64,000 bases of DNA from Acytostelium subglobosum LB1 (taxonomy: Eukaryota > Evosea > Eumycetozoa > Acytosteliales > Acytosteliaceae). The stretch covers positions 355,892-419,891 of the forward strand of contig NW_012236515.1 of the NCBI RefSeq assembly GCF_000787575.1, read 5' to 3'. The notes beneath the pieces are model-generated. The model was not told where the DNA came from. It did not search any database and saw only the letters and a list, made by a program, of their open reading frames with translations. Both the position numbers and the translations under genes were made by a program. Below, in pieces: positions 34,181 to 46,087 of the stretch; the first letter of the stretch is position 1, and each line of letters begins with the position of its first letter.

Positions 34181-35716
34181 ATGCCACATGTATTGCAATA
34201 TGGTGTTCAAGCCACTTGGTTTGAATCAATCAGTTACTTTATGTGGGATAACTTATATCTACCAGCAGTGTTTGCATTATCAGTCTATCTAATGATGATG
34301 TATATTAAACATACATATTGGAGTCTCTCATTCAAACCAATGTCCTATAAAGAATATAATATAGCCAATCAAAAGAAGAAACAGAAACAAAAACAACAAC
34401 AACTACAACAACCTCAACAGCAACAATCTAAACAACTTGTACATAAAGATCATAGTCACTCATTACTTCAACAACAGAAACAACAACTTCCATTCTCTCC
34501 ACTATTCCCATCATCATCACCATCATCAACATCATTCAACACCAAGCGAAAGGATAGAGCATCCGAACATTTGCTACCAGTGCATCAAACAGATCAACAA
34601 CAACAACATAGTGATGATATTGATGATGAAGAGTTTATGTACTTTGGAAGGAATAGAGCAAGTGATATGTACAGAGCCAATCAAACCAAGAACAACAGCG
34701 TCATCAACAACAACAACAACAATAATAACACAAGTAGTAGCAACAATGAAAGACATAAGATTAGTGACTCATTGATGAGTAGTCAGGTCAAGACAAAGAA
34801 GTATCCAATCACTTTTGAACAACTACAGACTACTCTTAGTAGCAACAATAGCATAACTGGCATGCCATCATCATTGTCATCGTCAACAACATCATCATTG
34901 AATGACTCTTTCAACATTAGAGTCAACTCACCAAAGTTGACCATCTTTGAGAAGGACACACCACAGAGCCAGCTCGCAGCTTCATTGGCATCATCTTCTT
35001 CGACGACTACGACGACACCAACAGTGAGCACAGTAGCAGCATCCATTCGCAAGCCTATATTGCTCAGCGAGGAGATTGTCTATCTCTTCTGGAATCGATC
35101 TATTCACAACACGATCAAGGGCATTGAGACTGGCGCTCTGTTATGTGGACGCGATGAGAAGACACACTTTGTCATCACCGAGCTAATATTCCCCAATCAG
35201 GTGGGCCGCGACGACAGCTTTGAGTGCATCAATGACGAGCAGGTGTTCTGCTACCAGCTCGAGAGAAGTCTACTCACACTGGGCTGGATCCACACGCACC
35301 CGACGCAGACGGTGTTCCTGTCGTCCGTGGACATCCACAACCACTACTGCTACCAACAGCAGCTAAAAGAGTCGATTGCCGTTGTGGTCAGTCCAAAGCC
35401 CACGCCCAACTACGAGGTGTTCTCGTTGAGTGCCGGCGGCATGGATTCAATCGCCAAGTGCAGTCTCAAAGGATTCCATCCACATGACGATGCCGACAGT
35501 CTGTACCAGAGCTCACCGCACGTCAGAGTAGTCAATTCCTCACAGAGTATGATTGGGTCTGGGTCGGGGTCGGGGTCGAGTACTGGCCTCGCCAACAACA
35601 ACAACAGCTCTTCAGAACCACTTGTGATCACGATCAAAGACTTTAGGACATCATCACTCATGCAAACCTACTCTGACATCACATCCATCCAGTTCTCGCG
35701 GACATCCACCTTCTAG
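34181..35716 (+). CDS. Membrane-anchored AMSH-like JAMM deubiquitinase
   Basis: Intronless, 511 aa from ATG 34181; the frame is open further upstream but without an ATG. One membrane segment lies near residues 28-48 (LPAVFALSVYLMMMY). A Gln/Asn/Ser-rich linker of about 220 residues follows, then an MPN+/JAMM domain (about 285-450). The zinc and catalytic residues are present: E316 in GIETGALLCG, H371 and H373 in HTHP, S381 and D384 in SSVD. The surrounding sequence (LGWIHTHPTQTVFLSSVD) matches AMSH/STAMBP, which removes Lys63-linked ubiquitin from endosomal cargo. The usual N-terminal MIT/USP8-like domain is absent and the membrane anchor takes its place, which is unusual. Confidence 0.88.
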   Translation: MPHVLQYGVQATWFESISYFMWDNLYLPAVFALSVYLMMMYIKHTYWSLSFKPMSYKEYNIANQKKKQKQKQQQLQQPQQQQSKQLVHKDHSHSLLQQQKQQLPFSPLFPSSSPSSTSFNTKRKDRASEHLLPVHQTDQQQQHSDDIDDEEFMYFGRNRASDMYRANQTKNNSVINNNNNNNNTSSSNNERHKISDSLMSSQVKTKKYPITFEQLQTTLSSNNSITGMPSSLSSSTTSSLNDSFNIRVNSPKLTIFEKDTPQSQLAASLASSSSTTTTTPTVSTVAASIRKPILLSEEIVYLFWNRSIHNTIKGIETGALLCGRDEKTHFVITELIFPNQVGRDDSFECINDEQVFCYQLERSLLTLGWIHTHPTQTVFLSSVDIHNHYCYQQQLKESIAVVVSPKPTPNYEVFSLSAGGMDSIAKCSLKGFHPHDDADSLYQSSPHVRVVNSSQSMIGSGSGSGSSTGLANNNNSSSEPLVITIKDFRTSSLMQTYSDITSIQFSRTSTF

Positions 35717-35815
35717 AAGGTGTTTAAAGCTATCATAAATCAATTGTACATATTTATTCAATCACTCTAGCAGTTGAGGTAGTAGGTAAGTGTCGAAGAT
35801 TCATTGGATGGCCAT

Positions 35816-36365
35816 TCAGATAGGGTAGACACTCAGAGCATGATCGAAGGGGCGGTAGAAGGGATGATCAATGTATTCTCTGGTCAGAGGGTGCTGGGTA
35901 TCAGACTTGGTAACCAACCAGGCACTGGCCAAATTTGGAACATTGTGGTAGTGAAGGCACCAGGGTATGTTGTTGGTCAATAGTTCATTCTGGTCCAACA
36001 ATTGATTCCAGGAGCTGAAGTTGAAGACAGTTCTGGCACTTACCTCAACTGGGTCGTGAGCATAAGAGTTGCATAGGTGCTCGATCAGAAGATTCTGAGT
36101 GGCTCGAGTTGGATCGGCTGGCTGGACTCTAATCTTCACAGCATTTAAATCCCACACAATGATAATGACTGGGTCCTCTTCTTTGGCAAACATGATGTTG
36201 GTGATGGCGCTGAGTTGGTCATAGGATAGACAGAGATGGTGGAGCTGAATTCTGAGCTCAGACATGAATATTGATTCTATTAGAGAGGGTATAAATAACA
36301 ATGACAGGTAGGATGGAAAGTGATATAGGTAGAGATTACTTACTCTTTGAATCAGATAGAGACAT
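35816..36365 (-). CDS. Conserved-looking hypothetical protein, two exons
   Basis: Exon 2 (36276-35816) is a good frame with no domain I recognise. A GTAAGT donor (36338-36343 on the plus strand) and a CTAATAG acceptor place a 67-bp intron upstream and join in frame to a 22-nt first exon beginning at ATG 36365, giving about 160 aa (MSLSDSKK, then SIFMSELRIQLHHL). An in-frame ATG at 36419 would add 18 residues. The protein is not low-complexity, has no signal peptide or membrane segment, and contains VIIIVWDLNAVKI and a Trp/His-rich C-terminal part. Function unknown. Confidence 0.55.
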
Positions 36366-36419
36366 AGTAATATTGTTAAGAAATGATGATATTGAGTTAA
36401 TGATGAGTCTCACTGACAT

Positions 36420-36909
36420 GTTGTCCAGTTCTATTTATACTTATTTTCTTATACATATGAATATGATTATTGATCGCTTTAGTGCTGAAACTAAGTTAAT
36501 AAGTCATCAACTACATATATGGTTATTTAACCAAATATAGACATCATTACTTAATATTTCTTAATTTACTCATTATCATTCGATTGGCAATCTATTCACT
36601 ACCACATGTTAAGAACTTCGGTTTGAAATTGAAGGATAAATGAAAATAACCATCATCTCCTCTTTAGTCATACCTTATTAATCAATCAAATAAATACTTT
36701 TCCCTTTAGTTGACCAAATCATCATGGGTATCAAATCATCTTGAGTGTTCTAAAGAGTTTACTTGTGGAATTGAGCCTGGAATCACTCAAAAATTCCCTT
36801 TGTTCATACTTGTGTATCTTAAGTCAAGGCTGTTGTCCAATCCAACTCGACCATAATAAAATAAGGGTGTACAATATTGACATGCCATGCCATGCTATGT
36901 CATGTTTTA
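36420..36909. other. AT-rich intergenic region
   Basis: About 490 bp, very AT-rich, with only short frames. It lies between the 5' end of the hypothetical gene and the 3' end of the RhoGEF gene. Nothing specific was recognised. Confidence 0.4.
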
Positions 36910-39369
36910 CTACAATGTCTTCATGTTGACCAAACTCTTTACCAGTCGACGGGGAAGCTTCTTTGTCTTGCTGGGCGAGGGTGATTGCGCCGGACTGGCA
37001 TTTCCCATTGGTTTGGGCTGCAGTTCGCCATCGTACCTATTATCCCAACACTTCTCGATCAGTCTTTGCATTGTCGTTGTGAGTGCCAATGCCTGTCCAC
37101 CAGTCGGTGGATAGAATGTCCATCTCTCACCGCCAACTCCAAACTCTACTATTGTGAAAAAGTGTTTATCTGTTGGCTATGTGTCAGTATCCTGTTGCCT
37201 GGCGTGGCGTGGCAGCTTGTGCGCGGACAACCCATAACATACCTGAATGATTACAGCTGTGAACTATTACATTGTCAAGTGGTATGCTCTTGACCAACTT
37301 GTATGAGCTACCCTTGTGCTTGGTGAACAGGAAGAGATCGTTGAATAGGAAGTAGAACCCCTTCTTATACTTGAGCTGTAGCTTCTTGTCTGAGTTCTCG
37401 TTGAATCCCTCGACCATCTGCATCTTGCCCTCGCTCATCAATGTTCTCTTTGACAATTGTAGACTCTATATAATGTTGGACAGCGCGTTAGCATCCACAT
37501 CCAGGTACACAAAACCTCCATTCAATCAATCAATCAAAGTCAACTTACCTCTGATCCTTTCAGTGATTGGATGATCTGCATTGTCCTCTGCCATGTCTCA
37601 TTCTCCATCTTGACCTTGTTGATTAGGTTTACGATTTGCTCGATCTTGGCTACGGCCAGGATCAGTTGTCCATGGTCTGGATGATCGGCAGACGTAGCCT
37701 TTAGTAGCTCTCTCAGCAGCAGAGGGTATTTACATATTCTCTGTACTGGCTTGATGAGGAATGAGTGAAGGTTGAGACCTCGCAGCTCTGGTCGTTCAGA
37801 TATATAGTTGTCCACCTGTGGCAGTCTGGACAGACTGTCCAATGACTTTTGATTATAATTGCAATACACAGAGTAGTTACCAAGTGAATCAGACTATGTT
37901 TGATTGATTGATTGAGTGAGTGATTGAGTGAGTTAGTGAGTGGATGGCCAGGGCATGCCCTTTGTCCAACATACCATTTGACAAAACACCTCTCCAATGG
38001 AGGCTGTTGATGAACTGATCCTGCCGTAGAGGTCTTGGTTCACTTCTAGGATCTGCTCGATGTTGGAGAAGACGCTGGCGCACTCCTCAGTAGATATGAT
38101 CTTGAGCTCATCTCTGAGCGGCTTGTAGAATACATTGACAATCGTCTCCAAGTCCTTGATGTAGTCCAACTCTGTACTAACAATCTCCTTTACAAGTAAT
38201 GCACGTTGATCACCTGATGATGTCCTTGACTTGTTACCGCTGCCATTGCCATTGCCATTGGGCGTGTTGTTGTTGTGATGCGTGGGAGATGAATGTTGGC
38301 TGTGGCTGCCCAATGTACCGTTGGCGGGCATTGGCGAGCTGACGTAGTGATGTATGGTCTTGCCATTGAATGTAGCGTTGGGCGAGAGTATCTTGCTGTC
38401 GGGTGGCGTGGGGAAGGCATCAATGATCTCGTTAAAGATGAATGCTGATGTGACTGATCGTCGTTTTGATGTTCGTAGGTTAAAGTCGGCGTAAGGTTGT
38501 GGTGGCGTTGTCATTATGATTGTTGTTGGTTCGTCGTTGTTGTTGTCGTTGGCGTCTGATGTTGGCGCTTGAGTAGTCGTCGTTGTAGTTGTCGTCGTCG
38601 TTATCGACATTGTCGGTAATGATGATTCGCGCTGTAGCGCGGCCAGTGACTCTTCGAGCTGCTGTTGCTCCAGCTGGTCCTTGATCGTTATGGGACTGAG
38701 TGGCGCAGACTCGAGCTGGAGAGCTGGGGTCGTGGTCGTGTCGGAGGCATCAGATTGCTCATCGTCCGTTGTCGTTGAGGACGAGGCAACTGCAGGGGAA
38801 GGTGATGATGGATGTGATGAAGTTGATGTAATATTGTTGGGCTCATTTGATGTGTGATCGATTGCTGGAGACACTGATTTCTGGATGATGTGTGGCGTTG
38901 ATGATGCCGATGAAGGCGGCGTAGTCGTCAGGCTTGTTGACTTGGCAGGTATATATGATAGCCTGGTCTTGATGAATGAGTTCTGTTTCTCGCCAGTGAC
39001 CATCGATGCAGGCGGAGTAGTTGGCTCCGATGTCTTATTGATATTGGCTATCATTGATTTTATGGATACAGCCTTCCTCTCGCGATCTACCAACAACTTT
39101 GCAGCTGCGTCATCATTGCTCTTCAAGGCGGATCCGCCAGAGTTTGCTTGTGTTGGACGGAATGCTGGAATGGGCAGGATGGAGTCTGCGTCCGGCAGCT
39201 CGATCATGACCAGTTTGACATTGCAACGAAAGCAGAACTTTGAGTTTGGCTTGCAGAGGTAGTCGCAACGCCAACATCTATCGCCCAGCTCACTCTGGCA
39301 CAGATGACAATGCTTATTATAACGAGGTGTCTGTCCTAGACACACCTTGCACATTGCCAATCCTTCCAT
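36910..39369 (-). CDS. RhoGEF (DH-PH) with N-terminal zinc-ribbon cysteines
   Basis: Four exons (39369-37975, 37893-37549, 37465-37243, 37169-36910) join to about 740 aa. The last acceptor is CAACAG before 37169, chosen because only it keeps the PH frame. Residues 1-55 have paired Cys motifs (CKVC, CHLC, CWRC, CFRC) like a double zinc ribbon. A Ser/Thr/Pro-rich middle is followed by the DH domain (KEIVSTELDYIKDLETIV to LIKPVQRICKYPLLLRELL) and a PH domain (KKGFYFLFNDLFLFTK onward). It should activate a Rac/Rho GTPase in actin control. The start at 39369 has a good AAAATGG context. An alternative start at 39552 with an intron also joins in frame. Confidence 0.87.
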
Positions 39370-39966
39370 TTTACTAATCGTACTCTGTTGTTGTTGTTGT
39401 TTATGTGTAGTTGATCCTCTAAAGTTTGTTCGATTGATTGTTTGAATGTTAGTGATTGATTGAGTGATTGAATGATTGAATGAGTGATGGGGATTGAACA
39501 AGTGGATGCGACAGTAATGGCCATAACAATGGTACCTTTCTGTTAAAGCCATATCTAACTAATTATGTGTTGGGGAGCTATAATTATAACAAAGATGGAC
39601 AACAACATCCAAGAACAACAAACATCAAACTTAGGTCATCAATCCACTCCATCATCCTTGCCGATCACGTGTGATGGTGAGTGATGACAATGACAAGTTA
39701 TGAATGATGGTCAATGTGTAGGATGAACAATAACATAGCAACAGGTCAATGAACTTGTGATAAGTGTAACTTTGGTAATATGTGTGTGGATGTTGTGTTG
39801 GATGAGGGTGTTGGGGTCGGGTCGGCGATGAGATCGAAAGGTCGTGTGTTGTGTGAATGAGTGAGTGAGTGAATGTGCTGTGTTGATTGATCAATCAAAG
39901 TGTGTGTCGCATCAAGTTGAGTTGAGTTCGCAAGTCCAGTATTATTACATGTATGATGTATCTGTA
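39370..39966. other. Intergenic region upstream of the RhoGEF gene
   Basis: About 600 bp with TTGATTGA and TGAGTGAG tracts. The part 39370-39552 may be 5' leader or an alternative first exon and intron of the RhoGEF gene. The rest is simple AT-rich sequence. Confidence 0.35.
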
Positions 39967-40619
39967 TTATAATTTTCGTCGAGGTCGATTGATTCGTTCA
40001 TTAATGTCTGTCACTATTATATTTGATTGATAGTGATGTTGATGTTGAAGTTGAAGTTGTTGTTGATGTTTCTCCTGCCTGCTGATATTGATTGATTGAT
40101 TGGTGTAAGGTAGGTATGTCTCTCTCGCTCTCTCGATATTATTGTTGTTATTGTTGTTATATAGGTGATACGAGTTATGGTATCTAGAATGGACTTGGGT
40201 CGGGGATGAATGATTGAATGATTGAATGAATGGAGTGGATGGCCTGGATAGATGATGGCTTGACTTGGAACCAGGATCTCCCAACATTGTTTGTTTCATA
40301 GATTGATCAAAAAACACACTCTCGTGTCAAGCGTGTGCGATAAACAACTTGTTGATTGATGATGATGGATGTGGTGGGCTGGTGCTTGTGCCAGGTTGGT
40401 GATGAGATTGGTCGAGAAAAATCACAAAGAGGACTCCGAGGTGAGCCGCATGTTTGTTTGTCCTTTCGTGATAAACACATTGATCTAGATCGATCACTTT
40501 TCAAAGTAGGTCGTCACTTACGATCCATCGTCATCGCTTAGAACACTGCAAGTCTCTTGACACGTGACCTCCGATTCGTCAGACTCCAAGTTACTGCAGT
40601 CTTCAATTATAATGTCCAT
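39967..40619 (-). CDS. Tentative two-exon low-complexity protein
   Basis: Exon 1 (40619-40522) reads MDIIIEDCSNLESDESEV onward and ends at a GTAAGT donor. An AG acceptor at 40319-40320 would join in frame to 40318-39967, giving 149 aa rich in Ser, His, Gln and Asn with a basic C-terminal end (NRPRRKL). The implied intron is about 200 bp, longer than others here. No domain is recognised. The splice phase and the acidic exon 1 favour a real gene, but the low-complexity second exon could be chance. Confidence 0.35.
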
Positions 40620-41653
40620 ATTTGATTGTATGATTGATTGTATGTTTGATTGATTGATTCTATAAATATAAATATATTAATAAGTTAGTTAAATTGATGA
40701 TGATGATGGAGCGAGAATGAATCAGGTGATAGAGTGAGTGAAAGAGAGAGAGTGAAGAAAAGGCATAGTCGTCGTCATGTCGTTATGATAATGGAGGGAT
40801 GGGATTGGTGAGGTAATTGTAAGAGTAAGAGTAAGGGTAAAGGCAAGGTTAAGGGTTAAGGTAGGTTAGGTAAATGGTATTCATTCATTCACCATTAAGT
40901 GATCGCCAGGCAGGGTCCTCCACACTAACCCACTCACACTCGTCAACAACACCAACCCCCATATCCACATCCAAAAGTGATTGGATAGTTGGACCACAAC
41001 ACCAACAACATTGTTTGTTAGTGTGTGTTTGTGTTTGAGTGTGTGTGTTTGATGTGATGAGATAACCTTAAGTGGAGGTGTGTGTGTATGATGACGATGA
41101 TCAATAACACTTATAAGTTATAACTATGGTGTGCAGAAAGAGAGAAGATTGAGGCAATGATCATCATAAATGTGTGTATAGTACCTGTCTGTCTGTGATC
41201 TTGTAATAATTATTCTTCTAATGAATGTTGCTGTGTAATTCAGAGTATTGTTCCAGGCCTATTCCATTTATCAGTGAAGTGTATGTATGTTTAAATGTAT
41301 TGATTGATTTGATTTGATTGATTGATTGTGCGAGTGATATATATATATATTATATGTATTAACTGGACATGTGTTTGATACAATCATTCAAACACAATCA
41401 ACTGCATATTATTGTGTGTCACCAATCAACAACAACAATACATTAATTTCATTTTATGTTTATTAATAACGTCAAGATCGATCTTTCAAGTTAAAGTCTC
41501 AATGTGGGTGGATCGGATCGTACCCCAACCCGACTCATCACCAGTTGTGTAATAAATCTTGAAAAAGACCCAATTTGGACTTCAATCAATCAAACATTGT
41601 TTTAGATGGGGGAGGATGTCATGACGTCCAGACCAGACATTGAACTTGTATTA
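40620..41653. other. Long low-complexity intergenic region
   Basis: About 1 kb between two minus-strand genes with TTGATTGA, GAGAGA, GTGTGT and TATA repeats and a GGTTAAGG-like run (40830-40870). I see no gene, tRNA or mobile element. Confidence 0.45.
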
Positions 41654-43289
41654 TTATACAATGGAATTGCCCATTCGTACATAGGGGCCGCCGCCAACCA
41701 TGATCGAGTTGAATATGCGTGATGGTAGTCCACTGTAGGCGCACAGTGGGAAAACTAGGACCATGAGGAAGATGACCAGCATGATCAGACCGAGATGTGT
41801 GCTGCCCTGGGGACCATCAGTGTCGACGTTTGTGATTCTGAAGCGATCGCCAATCGAGCCATTGTAGCGAAGATACGTCACCTCGAGTGTCAGTGGCGAT
41901 GCTTTCACCTTGGTGTAGCCGGCCGAGTTCTCGCGGTGCGCAGTCCAGTCGGGACGCGGCAGCCATGGGTCTTGGTCGGCGCCGCCAGTGCCCGCCAGCA
42001 GATGGACTGTGCCCATGTCACTCGTATACTCGTCGGGCAGGTCGTTCAAAGGCTTGCCATCGTACGCTGGATAACTCCTCTCATAACAATGATCGTGTCC
42101 AGAGATCACCAAGTTGACCTTGTACTCCTTGAGCAAGTGTTCGATCGCTGATCTAAAGTTGACATCGCCACCTCCATGTCCAGTTGATGAGCTATGATTG
42201 ATTGAATGATCGTGAGGGGTTAGTTGAACCTGCGCCTTGGCTAGAACATGTGCCCATGATGTCATCTTACCTGTACATTGGACTGTGAGCTCCGACGATT
42301 AGCCATGGGAACTTGTGTCTGTTGTTTTGAACATGCTCCAACTGCTGCACCAACCACTTGTATTGAATGCTTTGCTCGTCGTATGGATCGTAGGACGAGA
42401 GCATGATGATGAATGCATGTGAATACTCGATGGTGTAGAACAGGTGGTAGTTGGTCTTGGTCTCCATCAAGCCCGTCTCCTCATTGAGACGCAGTGACGT
42501 TGTTGGCGAGGGGTATGCAAGGGGCATATGATACCTGTTGTAGTATGCGTTGATTGCACCTGGCTTGACGTCCCAGTTGCCCGGGATCACCATGTAGGGG
42601 AACTGCGAAGCGACGGGCTCGACCAAGTTGCCAAACGTGTCCCATACTGATTCATTGAGTCCATACGAGAGATCGCCAGCGTGCAACACGAGCGACACGT
42701 CTGTCTCCTGGGCCAGAGAGGCCATCACCGGAATGACGTTGCCATACGTGCCGCAGTCGGCCAGCGCCACAAACGTCACAGAGTGGTCGCGACCAGGTGC
42801 CGTCTGAAACTGTCGCCACGAGCTCCAGTTCTGCAGGTTCGAGCTGTTGCGCAGCACTTCGCCGCCGACGCTATAGCAGTACTTGGTGTTGGGCGTCAGC
42901 GAGTTGAGGCGCACCGAGTGCAGGTAGCCGCTGTATGGATAGTATGTCGTCGTTGTGCCAATGCTGACGATGATCGTCTTGTCGCCGGCCAGCTTGTCGA
43001 GGCTGTTGCTGCCACTGTCTACACATGCGCCAGCATAATAGTACACGGTGGACTTCTTTATGACACCATTTGTGATCCAAGATATTAGCATATCGTCAGA
43101 GTTCTCTGTCAGTGCCAAGTTGATCTGTCGCGGTGTTAGATCCTCCGCCAACGTAGTCGAATCCTCCAAAGTAGTAGATGACAATGTCTGTTGTATCAGC
43201 ATAAATAACACAAATAATTGAAGTACTATAGGTCGACCATTCCTACTACTACTCAGCAATGATCTATTGATTCTAGTCATTATCATCAT
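41654..43289 (-). CDS. Purple-acid-phosphatase-like metallophosphoesterase, membrane-anchored
   Basis: Two exons (43289-42271 and 42191-41654; 79-bp intron) give 518 aa. A signal sequence (about residues 18-38) and a C-terminal membrane segment (LGLIMLVIFLMVLVFPL) suggest a cell-surface or lysosomal type I protein. After a fibronectin-like N-terminal domain come the metal-ligand motifs: ALADCGTYG, HAGDLSYG, PGNWD, VGAHSP and SGHDHCYE. The usual GNH[E/D] is GNWD: the Asn metal ligand is kept but the catalytic His is Trp. Other ligands look intact. Family members hydrolyse phosphomonoesters at acid pH; with Trp the activity may be changed. Several N-glycosylation sites are present. Confidence 0.87.
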
Positions 43290-43680
43290 TGATTGAGTTG
43301 TTTGTTCTGTCTGTGTATATGTCCAACTAACTTGATTGATTGAGTGAGTGAGTGAGTGATTGAATGAATGAGTAAGAGTATGTATTACAAGATTGATTGT
43401 ATTAGAATAAGTATATATATTAAAACATTTTGTTGCATTAAATGAATGAATGAGGCATTTTAGAAGTGTTTCGTCAACCACGTCACGAACGAACTTCTTC
43501 AAAGATGACTCATTCAATCAAAGTAGTTTACAACCATGGCATGTTGTTAATACTAATAATAAGACAAAGAAGTACAAAGGGAGTTATTCAAATAACATAA
43601 CAATTTATGTGATCGATCGAGGACTCGCTTTGCTTGAAAGATGATCCAGTGAAGGGCACGTGACAGACTGACAGAATGAC
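43290..43680. other. Intergenic region between phosphatase and ALDH genes
   Basis: About 390 bp containing the phosphatase promoter and the ALDH 3' flank. The frame of the phosphatase gene stays open upstream of 43289 but is full of TCAATCACTCA-type intron sequence, so I did not extend the CDS. Confidence 0.4.
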
Positions 43681-45306
43681 CTACCACTTGGTTCTCAAAG
43701 CGGTGGTCATGACAGAGTCAGAGAATGCTGTGTAGGGTGGGTACTTAACTGGGAGATCGAGTATCTATGTAGCATGGGGACAGAATAGAAGGGGATGGTA
43801 GAGGGTGTTGGCGTCACTTATCCTAACAAATCGCAAGACGATCAATCAATCAATCATGAGAGAGTATGATGAACATAAAGAGATGGTACTTACCTGCATG
43901 GAGGATGATCGGACACAGGCCTTCTTGTGAGTGAATAGGTCGAATGTAAGCTTTCCATGGTAGGCACCAATGCCACTGTGACCAACTCCACCGAATGGGA
44001 GGTAGGGCGAGGTGAAGTGAAGCAGTGCCTCGTTGGCGAGGGCTGCACCAGACTGTGTGTTGTTGAACACGTAGTCCTGGGTGGTCTTGCTCGATGAGTA
44101 CAGCATCAGTGTGAGGGCATGTGGCTTGGAGCGCACAAACTGGACGACCTCGCTCATGTTCTCATAAGTGAGTATTGGCAACAATGGACCAAACACCTCC
44201 TCTTGCATCAGTGGTGAGTTGAGGTCGGGGTCCACCATGAATGTTGGCGAGACGAAGCGATCCTCAATGTCGACCTGGCCACCAATGACAACCTTGCCGT
44301 GTGCCATCAATTTGGACACACGCTCGGCATGGAACTTGTTGATCAATCTGCTGTAGAATGGGCTCTTCTGGACGTCGTCGCCAAAGAACTCATGAATAAA
44401 GTGCTTGACAAGCTCCAAGAACTCGTCCAGCTGTGACTTGTGAATGAACAAATAGTCTGGTGCGACACATGACTGTCCAGAGTTGTAGCTCTTGCTCCTG
44501 TTGGTCGTGTAGTATGTTTGAATGATTGATTGATTAGTGGGGATGGTTCCAGCGACTCGGCGATTTGGTCACCAACTTGACACTTACCAAACGATCTTCT
44601 TGGCGGCAAGCTTGAGGTTGCATTCTTTGTCTATGATACATGGGTTCTTGCCTCCGAGCTCGAGGGTGACGGGTGTGAGGTGCTTGGCGGCAGCTTGGTA
44701 GACGATGCGACCAATCTCAACGCCACCTGTGAAGAAGATGTGATCCCATTGCATCTGCAGCAGAGCCTGTGCGACAGCAACATCGCCAAAGTCAATGGCA
44801 ATGCACTCGCGGTCCAAGTACTTCTCGACGAGTCCATGCAGCAGTGTGCTGACATTGAGTGAGTGTGGCGACAGCTTGATGAAAGCGCAGTTACCAGCGG
44901 CGACGGCACCAATCAGGGGGATGACGGCGAGGTTGACGGGATAGTTCCAGGGCGACATGATCAGCACGACACCCAGCGGCTCCTTGATGATCTGCGACGA
45001 GGAGGGCTGGAGACGCACGGGTGTGTAGACCTTCTTGGTCTTGGTCCACTTCTCGAGGTTTGAAATGGCCAGATCACACTCGCTCAGCACCAAGTTGATC
45101 TCGGACAGCGACGACTCGGACTCGCACTTGCCCAAGTCCTTCTTGAGAGCCTGACAGATATCCGATTGATTCTCTGCAATCATCTTCTTGATGGCTTTAA
45201 GTTGAGTGTAACGCCACTCAAGTGGGCGTGTCTTGTTGGCAAGGAATGCAGTCCTCAGTGCCATTCCAATTCTTTCAACATTTGGGCTTGACATTATTGG
45301 TTGCAT
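43681..45306 (-). CDS. ALDH3-type fatty aldehyde dehydrogenase
   Basis: Three exons (45306-44588, 44497-43894, 43764-43681) give 468 aa, normal for class-3 aldehyde dehydrogenases. Seen motifs are SPWNYPVN, FTGG, catalytic-base Glu216 in LELGGKN, catalytic Cys250 in NSGQSCVAPDY, EEVFGPLLP and LPFGGVGHSG. The acceptor at 44498-44499 (CAACAG) was chosen because it restores WSKSYNSGQSC. The enzyme oxidises medium- or long-chain aldehydes with NAD(P)+. No strong C-terminal membrane tail is visible, so the protein may be cytosolic. In the cofactor region the usual Lys-Pro-Ser-Glu is KLSPHS. Confidence 0.93.
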
Positions 45307-46087
45307 TTATATGTTGTTATTATATATATATGTATGTATTATCTGTATGTATCTGTATGTATCTGGTACGTTAACAAACAAACAATGTACATTGTACGTG
45401 TATATATCTAAACATATATATTCATTTCCGAGTCATTGACATTGACATTGAATCGAAATACGTTGCCTATTTTGGATTCATGCCCAGTCGGTATCTCAAA
45501 CACAAAGATCTCCCCACACTCCACACGAACCAGCCGAACACACACACTATGGAATCTCCATCATGATGATCATAGTGGTGTTTATACATTCAATCAATCC
45601 CATGATCAATGACTCACTCACTCACTCATTCAATTATAACTATGTCTAGAGATATATCTCTATCTTTAGTTATAACATCATCATCAAATATCAATAATCT
45701 TTGATATTCAAGGCTAGCCTCACTCACTCTCACACACACGATTAATTCTAGAACATCTCTCGCAACCCTCGATATTGAGATGTAACCAACCAACTTCATT
45801 CTCATGCCTCTCACTCTCACTCATCAATCAATCATTCATCAATCATTCAATCAAACATGTACTACTTGTAAACGATTCTTTGTTTGTTTTTTTGTAAATT
45901 GAGTGATTGACTTCGCTCACTAGGTGGGTTTGCAAAAAAAAAGGACACTCCGATTTCAGCTCCACGAGTTTGCAAAATGAAAGGGCATCCACCAAAGCAA
46001 GGTCCACTTAAATCAAATCAAATCATATCAAGGTTGAACATTATCATATCTATTCCAAAGATATATATTTATATCAAGTAATAACAA
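45307..46087. other. Divergent intergenic region (ALDH / HAP2-like)
   Basis: About 780 bp, AT-rich at both ends, with TATG repeats near 45325-45360, TCAATCA tracts near 45590 and 45820-45850, and two short A-runs followed by AAAGG (45935-45985). No gene was recognised; promoters of both flanking genes are inferred here. Confidence 0.4.
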
